Shown here: in pieces, positions 1 to 8,489 of the stretch
How the letters are laid out: every line of letters begins with the position of its first letter
Numbering within the stretch: the first letter of the stretch is position 1
Assembly: GCA_020637895.1 (NCBI GenBank)
Contig: JACKJP010000004.1
Coordinates: 256,326-320,325 of the forward strand
Length of the DNA: 64,000 nucleotides
Reading direction: 5' to 3'
Source: Rhodobiaceae bacterium
GTDB lineage: Bacteria; Pseudomonadota; Alphaproteobacteria; Rhizobiales; Tepidamorphaceae
Notes under the pieces: model-generated
Told to the model about the DNA's origin: nothing
The model's database searches: none
The model's input: only the letters and a program-made list of their open reading frames with translations
Translations under genes and position numbers: made by a program

Positions 1-144
1 CCTGCCCGCAAGCGCGCGCTGCTTCTCCACTTCGGATCAGCCAAGGCCGTCAGCCGCGCAGGCATTACCGATCTTGAAGCCGCGCCCGGCGTCAGCGCCC
101 GGATGGCCCGGCAGATCTACGACCACTTTCACGAGAAACGCTGA
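1..144 (+). CDS. uvrC: Excinuclease ABC subunit C, C-terminal end (partial)
   Basis: Only the last 47 codons are present; the gene starts before the window. They encode a tandem helix-hairpin-helix type DNA-binding tail, with residues KRALLLHFGSAKAV followed by a second hairpin around APGVSARMARQIYDHFH. This matches the C-terminus of UvrC, which makes the dual incisions in nucleotide excision repair together with UvrB. uvrC followed by pgsA, moaD and moaE on the same strand is a common alphaproteobacterial order. The short fragment alone limits certainty, but the neighbours agree. Confidence 0.8.
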   Translation, partial: PARKRALLLHFGSAKAVSRAGITDLEAAPGVSARMARQIYDHFHEKR

Positions 145-209
145 ACCATCGTGGCCAGGCGCGAGGCGTTGCAGGCAAGTGGATTGACCGCATCGCGACT
201 GCATGCTCA

Positions 210-815
210 ATGACTTTCATGAGCCAGCGTGCCGTCCAGATGCCCAAACACGCAACATCGCTGCCCAATATCCTGACATACGGGCGGATCCTTGCCGTGC
301 CCGCTATCGGGATCAGTTTCTTTCTGGAAGGCGATATCGGCCGCTGGATTGCATTCGCCATCTTCGCCGCCGCCAGCATTACTGACTTTCTGGACGGCTA
401 CCTCGCAAGAGCCTGGCACATGCAGTCCGCGCTCGGGCGTATGCTCGATCCCATCGCGGACAAGCTGCTGGTCGCCACGACGATCCTCATACTGGTCGCG
501 GAAGGTACGCTGGCCGGCTGGTCCCTGATTGCCGCCATCGTGATCTTGTGTCGCGAGATCCTCGTATCCGGCCTGCGGGAACTGCTTGCCGAACTGCATG
601 TCTCTGTGCCGGTATCGACCCTCGCGAAATGGAAGACGGCGGCCCAGATGCTGGCGCTCGGTTTCCTGCTGACCGGTCCTGCCGGCGACAAGGTCATCGG
701 CTTTGCGACTGATGCCGGTCTGGTGCTGTTCTGGCTGGCGGCGATCCTGACCCTCTATACCGGCTGGGACTACATGCGCGCGGGAATTCGCCACATCGTC
801 GAGACTGACATATGA
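210..815 (+). CDS. pgsA: CDP-diacylglycerol--glycerol-3-phosphate 3-phosphatidyltransferase
   Basis: This 201-residue integral membrane enzyme makes phosphatidylglycerolphosphate, the first committed step of phosphatidylglycerol and cardiolipin synthesis. The CDP-alcohol phosphatidyltransferase signature is complete: DFLDGYLAR, then GRMLDPIADK, giving the D-x2-DG-x2-AR-x8-G-x3-D-x3-D pattern at roughly residues 59-88. Several hydrophobic helices surround it. The frame opens at ATG 210; ATG 219 is an alternative that removes three residues. Its stop overlaps the moaD start by 4 bp (ATGA), so the two are probably translationally coupled. Confidence 0.93.
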   Translation: MTFMSQRAVQMPKHATSLPNILTYGRILAVPAIGISFFLEGDIGRWIAFAIFAAASITDFLDGYLARAWHMQSALGRMLDPIADKLLVATTILILVAEGTLAGWSLIAAIVILCREILVSGLRELLAELHVSVPVSTLAKWKTAAQMLALGFLLTGPAGDKVIGFATDAGLVLFWLAAILTLYTGWDYMRAGIRHIVETDI

Positions 816-1063
816 AACTGCTCTACTTCGCCTGGGTGCGCGAACGCATCGGCAAGGCGGAAGAAGAAATCGCCATTCCGGCGGGGATCGAAACGGTCTC
901 CGACCTGATCGCTTGGCTTGCGGCGCGCGACGAAGGCGGCGCACGTGCGTTCAACGAGCCAGAGGTGATCCGGGCAGCGATCGACCGGACCCATGCATCG
1001 CACGACATGCCTCTGGCCGGCGCGCAGGAAGTCGCCTTCTTTCCGCCGATGACAGGCGGCTGA
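812..1063 (+). CDS. moaD: Molybdopterin synthase small (sulfur carrier) subunit
   Basis: This 83-residue ubiquitin-like protein carries the thiocarboxylate sulfur used to make the molybdopterin dithiolene. It starts MKLLYFAWVRERIG and ends in the required Gly-Gly (PPMTGG). It overlaps pgsA by 4 bp and lies 7 bp before moaE, its partner subunit, so the two synthase subunits are made together. Length and termini are normal for the family. Confidence 0.93.
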   Translation: MKLLYFAWVRERIGKAEEEIAIPAGIETVSDLIAWLAARDEGGARAFNEPEVIRAAIDRTHASHDMPLAGAQEVAFFPPMTGG

Positions 1064-1070
1064 GGCCGGC

Positions 1071-1538
1071 ATGATCACGGTCCGCATTCAGCGCGAACCC
1101 TTCGACGTCCAGGCCGAGGCGACCCTCCTGACCGCAGGCGCCACCGATGTCGGCGCCCTTGTCACCTTCACGGGCCTGTGCCGCGACGAAGGGGGACGGC
1201 TGTTAGCTCTTGAGCTGGAGCACTATCCGGGCATGGCGCTGGAGGAAATCACGCGTATTGCCGAGGAAACCGAAGCGCGTTTTGAGCTGGAAGGCCTGAC
1301 GGTGATCCATCGGCACGGGCTCGTCGCGCCGGGGGAGCAGATCGTTCTTGTCCTCGCCGCAGCCAGCCACCGCCGCGCGGCATTGCAGGCTGCCGATTTC
1401 ATGATGGACTATCTGAAGACCCGCGCGCCTTTCTGGAAGCGGGAGCATCTGACCGATGGCACGCTGGGCGACTGGGTGCAGGCCAGTGCAGCAGACGACC
1501 TTGATGCGGCGCGCTGGCAGCGCGACGAGACTTCCTGA
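1071..1538 (+). CDS. moaE: Molybdopterin synthase catalytic subunit
   Basis: This 155-residue MoaE transfers two sulfurs from MoaD to precursor Z, giving molybdopterin. Recognisable parts are the N-terminal strand that begins with VRIQREPFDV, the GALVTFTGLCRDEGG loop, the HRHG motif, and the MDYLKTRAPFWKRE segment that holds the conserved active-site lysines. It lies directly behind moaD. The next gene, on the other strand, ends 6 bp after its stop. Confidence 0.93.
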   Translation: MITVRIQREPFDVQAEATLLTAGATDVGALVTFTGLCRDEGGRLLALELEHYPGMALEEITRIAEETEARFELEGLTVIHRHGLVAPGEQIVLVLAAASHRRAALQAADFMMDYLKTRAPFWKREHLTDGTLGDWVQASAADDLDAARWQRDETS

Positions 1539-1543
1539 TCAGG

Positions 1544-3508
1544 CTAGCCGGCGTTTCGCTTGCGCTTTTCTACCCATTTGCCGAGGAACATGTCGGCCTC
1601 TTCCGGCGGCAGCGGTTTGCTGAAGTAGTAGCCCTGGATGAGACTGCAACCGCGCGCTTCCAGAAGTTCGAGTTGTTCGCGGGTTTCCACGCCCTCGACG
1701 ACGCATTCCAGATTGAGGTTGCGGCAAAGATCGATAATCGTGTTCACGATGTTTCGCGCCGCCCCATCGGTCTCGATGCCGGTTATGAAGCTGCGATCGA
1801 TCTTGATCCGGTCGACTGGCATACGCTGAATCTGGCCAAGGCTCGAGAAGCCGGTACCAAAGTCGTCCAGCGCAATGCTTGAACCCATGTTACGCAGCAC
1901 TTCGAGCGATTCCGTTGCCCTGCCGATATCCTGAACGAGCGCCGACTCGGTGATTTCGAAGGTAATTCGGCTGGGACGGACCTTCGACTCCTCGACAGCC
2001 TGAATCAGCCTCGCCATCGTCTCGAATGAATTGAGATCGTAGGGCGACAGGTTGAAGGACAGGCCGACATCTTCCGGCCAGCGTTCGGCCACGGCGAGCG
2101 CCTTTCGGAAAAGGATCGTCGTCAGTTGCCCGATTAGGCCAGCCTGCTCGGCCGTACGGATGAACGTGTCGGGCGAGATCCGGCCAAGCACGGGACTATC
2201 CCAGCGCGCCAGCGCCTCGAAGGCGGTAAGACGACCAGCCCCGGAGTCGATGATCGGCTGGTAGACGACGGATAGTTCTTCGTCGAGTTCCGCCTCACGC
2301 AGCTGGTGAGTGATCTGGCTGACTTCGCGGATGATCGTTTCGTGTTCTTCGGAGAAGAGGACGACCGTCCCCTTGCTGTGCTGCTTGGCATAGCACAGGG
2401 CATAGTCCGCACGTTCGTAGACTTCCTCACCGGTTCGTCCCGCGGACGGATAGGAAGCAAGGCCGACTGTCGCGGCGATGTGCACCGAACTGCCCTTCAC
2501 GTCGAACGCGGCAAGCAGCGCTTCGCAAAGCTGGTTGGATTTTGCCACCGCCCCGGCCGCATCGATGGATGAACCGAAGATAAGACCGAACTCGTCGCCG
2601 CCAAGACGCGAAAGAAAGGCATCGTCGCCCAGAACATCCCGCAGCCGGTTAGCCGTATCGGCCAGCAGCTGGTCGCCGGCAAGATGCCCGAGAACATCAT
2701 TGACCGCCTTGAAGCCGTCGAGGTCGAGGATACCGACGATACGAGGGCGCGTTTCGCCATGATCGCCCCCAATGGACTCGGCGAGCCGCGAAAAGAAATG
2801 ACGCCGGTTGGGCAGATCCGTCAGGCTGTCATGGTCGGCCAGCCAGCGGTTCTGGCGGTTGAGCGACCGAAGCCGGCTGCGCTGTTCCTGCAACTGCTGC
2901 TGCTTGGCAATCAGATCTTTAAAATCGTTCGCATAGCGGAAGCACATGAACAGCATGGTGCCCGTGACCAGCAATGCGTTGATGGCAATCGCGTTGAACA
3001 CCGTAATGTCGGAAAGCGCCAGGAAGACGACCGACGGCCCGTTGATCAGGAGCGCGAGCAGCGTCGATGAAAGGCGCAGATGCATCATGCATGCAATGCA
3101 CGAAAGGACCGTGATCGTGGCAAAAAATGCCACGTGAAGCTGGGTGTAGGCGGTTCCATACTGGAATAGTGCCAGTTCCCAGCCGGCGAACATCAGCGCC
3201 ATGACGGTGGACCGCTTGATCGCGGTTACCATCTTGTCGGCAATCTCTTCGTCGCTGAGTTTGGCTATGTCGCTCCGCCACAGAAGGGCAGCCCGATAGA
3301 AGACCATGAGCACGAAGGCCGCCGGCAGATAGACGGTCAGATAATCCGGAGCGACGCCGTGGTGGGTGTAGGCAGCAGCGATCAACGATACGCCGATGAT
3401 GCTGTACATCACCGGAATCTGCTTCGATACCGCAATGTAACGCGCCCGGTTCAGAGCGGCATCATCGATGCCCTCACCGAACGCGCGCATGATTTTCGGT
3501 ACGATCAT
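1544..3508 (-). CDS. Membrane-bound GGDEF-EAL (c-di-GMP) protein
   Basis: This 654-residue protein has about six hydrophobic helices in residues 30-195 and a short coiled linker rich in Q and R. A GGDEF domain follows at about 228-385, with an intact RLGGDEFGLIF active site, so it could make c-di-GMP. A C-terminal EAL domain at about 405-645 carries FEALARW, DDFGTGFSSL, KIDRSFI and VEGVET, the metal and substrate residues of active phosphodiesterases. Both catalytic sites look intact, so net activity cannot be told from sequence. No recognised sensor domain is visible; the transmembrane region may sense. It stands alone, convergent with moaE and divergent from the methyltransferase at 3686. 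Confidence 0.88.
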   Translation of the reverse strand: MIVPKIMRAFGEGIDDAALNRARYIAVSKQIPVMYSIIGVSLIAAAYTHHGVAPDYLTVYLPAAFVLMVFYRAALLWRSDIAKLSDEEIADKMVTAIKRSTVMALMFAGWELALFQYGTAYTQLHVAFFATITVLSCIACMMHLRLSSTLLALLINGPSVVFLALSDITVFNAIAINALLVTGTMLFMCFRYANDFKDLIAKQQQLQEQRSRLRSLNRQNRWLADHDSLTDLPNRRHFFSRLAESIGGDHGETRPRIVGILDLDGFKAVNDVLGHLAGDQLLADTANRLRDVLGDDAFLSRLGGDEFGLIFGSSIDAAGAVAKSNQLCEALLAAFDVKGSSVHIAATVGLASYPSAGRTGEEVYERADYALCYAKQHSKGTVVLFSEEHETIIREVSQITHQLREAELDEELSVVYQPIIDSGAGRLTAFEALARWDSPVLGRISPDTFIRTAEQAGLIGQLTTILFRKALAVAERWPEDVGLSFNLSPYDLNSFETMARLIQAVEESKVRPSRITFEITESALVQDIGRATESLEVLRNMGSSIALDDFGTGFSSLGQIQRMPVDRIKIDRSFITGIETDGAARNIVNTIIDLCRNLNLECVVEGVETREQLELLEARGCSLIQGYYFSKPLPPEEADMFLGKWVEKRKRNAG

Positions 3509-3685
3509 CGCAACCTTCTCATCCCGCAGTCCTGTTCAATGAAACAACGAAACGCCCTAATTTTCCGTGAAACTGAACGAATTCCAGCAGGCCTGCGTTC
3601 TTTCCGCACGCCCTTCCGGGTTTGAGCAGAAGTCGCCGTAGCGGCAGACCCGACATTCGTTGCGGCAGTTTGAGGGGGACGTTGC

Positions 3686-4369
3686 GTGTCTCAATGGTTC
3701 TTCGATCGTCTCTACGAGAAGACGCCCGACTATTACGGGCGCTCGGTGCGACCCGAGTTCGACCGATTTCTGGCCGGCTTCGCCTCCGGCGAACGCATTG
3801 TCGATCTGGGCTGCGGTCAGGGACGGCACGCGCTCGCAGCCGCGCGGCATGGCGTGCATGTTCACGCCATCGACCAGTCGGCCGTGGCGCTTGACCAGCT
3901 GGCAAAGGAAGCAGCGATAGGCGAACTACCGATCACGACAGAAGTGGCCGACCTTGCCTCCTGGCAGGTTCCCGATGGCAGGTTTGATGGCGCCGTGATG
4001 GTCACCAGCCTGGATCACCTGCCATTACCGCGCATTGTCGCGATCGAGACGGCGTTGCGCGACGGGTTGAATGCGGGCGCGCGGATCTATGTGGAAAGTT
4101 TCACCGACAGCGATCCCGGTTACCGCGACGCTTCCGGGGCGAGCGAGACGCATGTGCCTGTCCGCCACTATTTCGCGAGCAGGGAACTGGAACGCCTGTT
4201 TGGAAGATGGAAAATCGTCGAATTCAGGGAATTCTTGAGCGCGATGACGGCCACGGCCCCGCGCACATGCACGGCATGGCCCTGCTGGTCGCGCAAAGCC
4301 CGTGGACGGATAGAGATCGAAAGGCGGCGTCAGGCCGCCTTCCGCTTGGGCTGGACGGCGGACATGTAG
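3686..4369 (+). CDS. Class I SAM-dependent methyltransferase (apparent frameshift near the 3' end)
   Basis: The gene starts at GTG 3686 behind a GAGGGGG Shine-Dalgarno. Residues 30-60 hold the SAM-binding glycine loop (IVDLGCGQGRHALAAA), typical of TehB/UbiE-like small-molecule methyltransferases; the substrate is unknown. Up to about base 4230 the protein looks normal. Beyond that the given frame turns into low-complexity RTCTAWPCW residues, while the +1 frame reads ERDDGHGPAHMHGMALLVAQ, which is the expected family C-terminus. A -1 (or +2) indel at about 4231-4238 is therefore likely. The corrected frame has no early stop and runs into the convergent ilvE, so one more error near 4305 is possible. 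See the finding on clustered frameshifts. Confidence 0.75.
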   Translation: MSQWFFDRLYEKTPDYYGRSVRPEFDRFLAGFASGERIVDLGCGQGRHALAAARHGVHVHAIDQSAVALDQLAKEAAIGELPITTEVADLASWQVPDGRFDGAVMVTSLDHLPLPRIVAIETALRDGLNAGARIYVESFTDSDPGYRDASGASETHVPVRHYFASRELERLFGRWKIVEFREFLSAMTATAPRTCTAWPCWSRKARGRIEIERRRQAAFRLGWTADM

Positions 4370-5221
4370 TCTTCCATCAGCGTCTTCGTGATCTCTCCGA
4401 CGGAGAACTTGTAGGGGCCGATTTCCGAAACCGGCGTGACTTCGGCCGCCGTGCCCGTCAGGAAGCACTGTTCGAAGCCTTCCATCTCCTCGGGGCTGGA
4501 TTCGCCCGCTCGACAATCTCGATGCCGCGGTCGCGGGCAAGGCCGATCACCGTCTGGCGCGTGATCCCGTCCAGGAAACAGTCCGGCTTGGGCGCGTGTG
4601 GAGCTTGCCTTCCTTGACGAAGAAGACGTTCGCGCCCGTCGCCTCGGCAACCTGGCCGCGCCAGTCGAGCATAAGCGCGTCCGCATATCCCTTCGATTCG
4701 GCGGCATGCTTTGAGAGCGTGCAGATCATGTAAAGACCCGCCGCCTTTGACTTGGACGGGGCCGTACGCGGGTCGGGCCTGCGATATTCGGCAAGATCCA
4801 GGCGAATGCCTTTCAGCCTTTCCTCGGGCGCGAAATAGGACGGCCATTCCCAGATGGCGATCGCCACGTTGATCTTGTTCTTCTGGGCAGAAACGCCCAT
4901 CATTTCGCTGCCGCGCCACGCGATCGGGCGGACATAGGCATCTTTGAAACCCTGACGTGCGAGCGTTTCGCGGCACGCGTCATTGATCTGCTCGACACTG
5001 AAGGGAATCTTGAAGCCGAGGATACGCGCCGATTCATGCAGGCGTTCGGTATGCTCGTTCAGCTTGAAGATTTCGCCGCCATACGCGCGCTCGCCCTCGA
5101 AGACGGCCGACGCATAGTGCAGCCCGTGGGTCAGCACGTGGATCTTGGCATCCTTCCACTCGACGAATTCGCCATTGAACCAGATCCAGCCATCCTGCTG
5201 GTCGAATGATGCGCCACTCAT
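4330..5221 (-). CDS. ilvE: Branched-chain amino acid aminotransferase (two apparent frameshifts)
   Basis: This PLP enzyme of the IlvE class moves the amino group between glutamate and leucine, isoleucine and valine. The N-terminal part is intact: WFNGEFVEW, HVLTHGLHYASAVFEGERAY, PIAWRGSEMMG, and SKSKAAGLYM with the PLP lysine. The reading frame changes at about 4590-4597 (after KEGKLHT, where PKPDCFLDGITRQTV continues in another frame). It changes again at about 4500-4510 (after IEIVER, where SPEEMEGFEQCFLTGTAAEV continues). Allowing for both, the protein would be about 295 residues, the usual length. ATG 5221 has a good GGGAGAA Shine-Dalgarno. As written the gene is broken; sequencing error is more likely than loss of a core biosynthetic gene. 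Confidence 0.85.
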
Positions 5222-5430
5222 GGCAGTTTCTCCCAAGGTCCAGACCGGTCGTTTGCATCCGCCGGCCGCTACACGTGACTTGTCTATTCCGTATGTCGCA
5301 TTATGGTCCGACAGACGGAGCTATCGGGCAAGACTGAACCTATAATGCCCCTGATAGGAAAGGCGGCACAAGGTTTGATCATGTCGTCCGAAACGGCGTT
5401 CTTGTAACAATCGAACAAAAATAAGTCAAT
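5222..5430. promoter_or_regulatory. Divergent promoter region between ilvE and the marR operon
   Basis: This 209-bp gap separates two divergent genes, so it must hold both promoters. The marR side is AT-rich just before the start (AACAAAAATAAGTCAAT). I could not pick out a convincing MarR palindrome or unambiguous -35/-10 boxes. Confidence 0.4.
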
Positions 5431-5967
5431 ATGGCTGACATAAAATTCGGCAACGACCAGACAATACCCGAGGACGGCGAGCACGAAACGCCCGTGTCGC
5501 CGCACTGGACGTTGATTGAACTGCTTTTCTTCGCCTATCGCGACTTCACGAAAGACGCCGATGAGGTGCTCGCGCAGTTTGGCTTCGGCCGCGCCCATCA
5601 CCGCGTGCTTCATTTCGTCAATCGCAATCCCGGCCTCACTGTCGCCGATCTTCTGGATATCCTCAAAATCACCAAACAGTCGCTGGCGAGGGTACTGAAG
5701 CAATTGGTCGAAGACGGTTTCATCGAGCAACGGGCTGGCGCATCTGACCGCCGGCAGCGGCTGCTGTTCACCACGCAACGGGGAAAGGCCCTGGCGCTTG
5801 AACTCGCCGCGCGCCAGTCGAAGCGTATCCAGAGGGCGCTGAACGAGGCCGGACCCGATGCGCAGGCGCGCTTTCACGACACGCTGCTTGCCATGGTCGA
5901 TGTAGGTGAACGCGAGCGCGTGGCCGCCCTGACAACGGCTCGCCGGGAAGACGGTCCGCGCCCATGA
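5431..5967 (+). CDS. MarR-family transcriptional regulator
   Basis: This 178-residue winged-helix regulator has its DNA-binding helices at about residues 55-90 (GLTVADLLDILKITKQSLARVLKQL), followed by the wing (GASDRRQRLLFTT). It overlaps the following response regulator by 4 bp (ATGA at 5964) and so belongs to a marR-response regulator-kinase operon found in many rhizobia. The ligand is unknown. It may regulate its own operon or the divergent ilvE; this is inference from position. Confidence 0.88.
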   Translation: MADIKFGNDQTIPEDGEHETPVSPHWTLIELLFFAYRDFTKDADEVLAQFGFGRAHHRVLHFVNRNPGLTVADLLDILKITKQSLARVLKQLVEDGFIEQRAGASDRRQRLLFTTQRGKALALELAARQSKRIQRALNEAGPDAQARFHDTLLAMVDVGERERVAALTTARREDGPRP

Positions 5968-6680
5968 GCCCCGACCAGACAGATGCATTGCCGACGACTG
6001 CCAGCGACGACGCCGCCCATCTGCTGATCGTCGACGACGACAGGCGCATCAGGACGCTCTTGCGTCGCTACCTGTCTGAACAGGGCTACCGGATCACGAC
6101 CGCGGAAAACGCGGCCGAGGCACGCGCGCGCATGAAGGGGCTTACCTTCGACCTGCTGATCCTCGACGTGATGATGCCGGGAGAAACCGGACTGAATTTC
6201 GCCGAAGACCTGCGCAAGACGATGGACGTTCCGATCCTCATGCTCACCGCGCGATCCGAACCCGAACATAGGATCAAGGGGCTGGAACTGGGCGCCGACG
6301 ACTATCTGCCCAAGCCCTTCGAGCCCCGAGAACTGTTGCTGAGGATCAACATCATCCTGCGCCGACGCCGCCCGCCCGCGGAAATGCAGGTCACAGACGT
6401 GCGCTTCGGTGGTTTCACCTTCCATGTCGCGCGCGGCGAACTGAGGCGCGGCGATGAAACGATCCGCCTGACCGAGCGCGAGCGCGATATGCTTCGGCTC
6501 TTTGCATCGCGTGCCAACGAGACCGTTGCGCGCATGGAACTGGCAGGCGACACCGACGGTAGCGAACGTGCCGTCGATGTTCAGGTCAACCGGTTGCGCC
6601 GCAAGATCGAGGCCGATCCGTCCAATCCGATCTGCCTGCAGACGGTGCGCGGAATCGGCTACCGGCTCCATACGGACTAG
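5964..6680 (+). CDS. OmpR-family response regulator
   Basis: This 238-residue protein has a receiver domain at about residues 20-135 with the acidic pair (IVDDDRR), phosphoacceptor aspartate in LLILDVMMPGETG, conserved Thr in LMLTAR and Lys in YLPKPFEP. A winged-helix output domain of OmpR/PhoB type follows, ending in VDVQVNRLRRKIE and VRGIGYRL. It is co-transcribed with the kinase 11 bp downstream, its presumed phosphodonor. The signal is unknown; in rhizobia this pair is usually annotated as an EnvZ/OmpR-like envelope system. Confidence 0.92.
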   Translation: MSPDQTDALPTTASDDAAHLLIVDDDRRIRTLLRRYLSEQGYRITTAENAAEARARMKGLTFDLLILDVMMPGETGLNFAEDLRKTMDVPILMLTARSEPEHRIKGLELGADDYLPKPFEPRELLLRINIILRRRRPPAEMQVTDVRFGGFTFHVARGELRRGDETIRLTERERDMLRLFASRANETVARMELAGDTDGSERAVDVQVNRLRRKIEADPSNPICLQTVRGIGYRLHTD

Positions 6681-6691
6681 AACCGGGGACC

Positions 6692-8113
6692 GTGGTGGCG
6701 ATCATCGACAATATGCGCCGCCCCCTGCGAAGCTGGCAGATCGGCTGGCATCGCGGCCTCAAGAAGCTGCGTTCGACGCGGACCGTCAAATTCGTCAGCC
6801 GGGTGCTATCGCGGCACATGCCGACCGGGCTCTACGCCCGCTCGCTGATCATCATCGTGACGCCCGTTGTGCTGCTTCAGGCAGTCATCGCCTTCGTTTT
6901 CATGGAACGGCACTGGGATCGCGTGACGGGGCGGCTTTCGGCGGCGGTCACGCAGCAGATCGCCGCCGTGATCGATGTTTACGAGACCTATCCCCAGGAT
7001 AAGGAAAAGCAGCAACTCACCCGCATTGCCGCCGAGCGCATGGGTCTGACGGTATCCTTTCTGGAGCCTCAACCGCTGCCACCGGCAGGTCCCAAGCCGT
7101 TTTTCTCACTTCTCGACCGCACGCTCTCTCGCGAGATCACGCTCCAGATCAACCGGCCATTCTGGATTGACACGGTCGGCCGCTCCAACCTCGTCGAGAT
7201 CCGCATCCAGCTGAAGGACGCGGTCTTGCGGGTCATCGCGCCGCGCAATGCCGCCTATGCGTCGAATTCGCATATCTTCATCGTCTGGATGGTCGGCACG
7301 TCCCTCGTGGTCCTTGCCGTCGCCGTCGCCTTCCTGCGCAATCAGATCAAGCCGATCCAGCGCCTCGCGCTCGCGGCGGAGGAATTCGGCAAGGGCCGCT
7401 CGATTACCCAGGAGTTTCACCCAAGCGGCGCCCGCGAGGTGCGTCAGGCTTCTCTCGCTTTCATCGAAATGGGACGGCGCATCGAACGCCAGCTGGAACA
7501 GCGGACGACCATGCTGAACGGCGTCAGCCACGATCTGCGCACGATCCTGACCCGCTTCAAGCTGCAACTCGCGCTGATCGGCGACAACGCCGACACCGCC
7601 GACCTGATCGGCGACGTCGACGAGATGCAGCACATGCTCGAGGACTATCTGTCATTCGCGCGCGGCGACACGGGCGAGATGGCGAGCGAGACGGACATCG
7701 GCGCATTGCTGGAATCGCTGCGCTTCGATGCCGAGCGGAGCGGTCACCATACGGAAATCCACGCCCCACCGGATCTGACGGCGACGGTACGCGCCAACGC
7801 CATCAAACGATGCCTGTCGAACCTCGTGGAAAATGCCTGCAGTTTTGGCGATACGATCGACATCACCGCCAGAATCGACGGTGAGATGCTGGTCATCTCG
7901 GTCGACGACGACGGCCCCGGAATCCCGCCCGAAAGCTACGAAGAGGTCTTCCGCCCCTTCCTGCGCCTTGACGATGCACGCAATCAGGACCGCTCCGGAA
8001 CGGGTCTCGGATTGTCGATCGCACGCGATATCGCGCGGACGCATGGCGGCGATGTGGAACTTGGAGAAAGTCCGGCTGGCGGCCTCAGGGCAACGCTGCG
8101 GGTACCCGTCTGA
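6692..8113 (+). CDS. EnvZ-like sensor histidine kinase
   Basis: This 473-residue inner-membrane kinase starts at GTG 6692. It has a first transmembrane helix at about residues 50-70, a periplasmic stretch of about 120 residues, a second helix at about 193-213, HAMP, and a HisKA domain with phosphoacceptor His in GVSHDLRTILTR. The usual Pro after RT is Ile here. The ATPase domain has N box (NLVENACSFG), G1 (DDDGPGIPPE) and G2 (GTGLGLSIARDI). It should phosphorylate the response regulator encoded just upstream. The start is fixed mainly by the frame; ATG 6713 is an alternative. Confidence 0.92.
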   Translation: MVAIIDNMRRPLRSWQIGWHRGLKKLRSTRTVKFVSRVLSRHMPTGLYARSLIIIVTPVVLLQAVIAFVFMERHWDRVTGRLSAAVTQQIAAVIDVYETYPQDKEKQQLTRIAAERMGLTVSFLEPQPLPPAGPKPFFSLLDRTLSREITLQINRPFWIDTVGRSNLVEIRIQLKDAVLRVIAPRNAAYASNSHIFIVWMVGTSLVVLAVAVAFLRNQIKPIQRLALAAEEFGKGRSITQEFHPSGAREVRQASLAFIEMGRRIERQLEQRTTMLNGVSHDLRTILTRFKLQLALIGDNADTADLIGDVDEMQHMLEDYLSFARGDTGEMASETDIGALLESLRFDAERSGHHTEIHAPPDLTATVRANAIKRCLSNLVENACSFGDTIDITARIDGEMLVISVDDDGPGIPPESYEEVFRPFLRLDDARNQDRSGTGLGLSIARDIARTHGGDVELGESPAGGLRATLRVPV

Positions 8114-8117
8114 TCAA

Positions 8118-8480
8118 TCAGAACAACCGCCCGCCATTCGGCACAGACCGTTCCACCGCGACGAGAACAACTTCTCCGTCAGGATCTGGAAAGCCGAGCG
8201 TCAGCACTTCCGACATGAACTTGCCGATCTGCCGGGGCGGAAAATTGACCACTGCCGCCACCTGCCGCCCGACAAGCGTTTCAGGCGTATAATATTTCGT
8301 CAGCTGGGCAGAAGTCTTGCGCTCGCCGATCTCCGGGCCGAAATCGATCCACAGCTTGATCGCCGGTTTGCGCGCTTCCGGATAGGGCTCGGCCCGCATC
8401 ACGGTGCCGACCCTGATATCCACTTTCAGGAAATCGGCGAATTCGATCGCCGCTGCCCCTTCCCCGCCATTCGCATCCAT
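8118..8480 (-). CDS. CsaA-like tRNA-binding domain protein
   Basis: This 120-residue single OB-fold protein is of the EMAP/tRNA-binding type. It shows FLKVDIRVGTV at the start of the fold, KLWIDFGPEIGER, and the C-terminal GFPDPDGEVVLVAVERSVPNG that typifies CsaA. CsaA binds tRNA-like and unfolded substrates and has been described as an export-related chaperone. It is convergent with the kinase gene and ends 5 bp from it; proC lies immediately upstream on the same strand (9 bp), so the two may share a transcript. Confidence 0.85.
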   Translation of the reverse strand: MDANGGEGAAAIEFADFLKVDIRVGTVMRAEPYPEARKPAIKLWIDFGPEIGERKTSAQLTKYYTPETLVGRQVAAVVNFPPRQIGKFMSEVLTLGFPDPDGEVVLVAVERSVPNGGRLF

Positions 8481-8489
8481 GAACTTCCG

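Noticed and set aside
207..944. 245-codon minus-strand frame over pgsA
   Set aside because: Shadow of pgsA and moaD, which carry complete signatures on the other strand.
7501..7560. Sensor kinase H-box with Ile in place of the usual Pro (HDLRTIL)
   Set aside because: Noted, but all catalytic residues are present and I believe this variant is common in the rhizobial family, so it is not evidence of inactivity.
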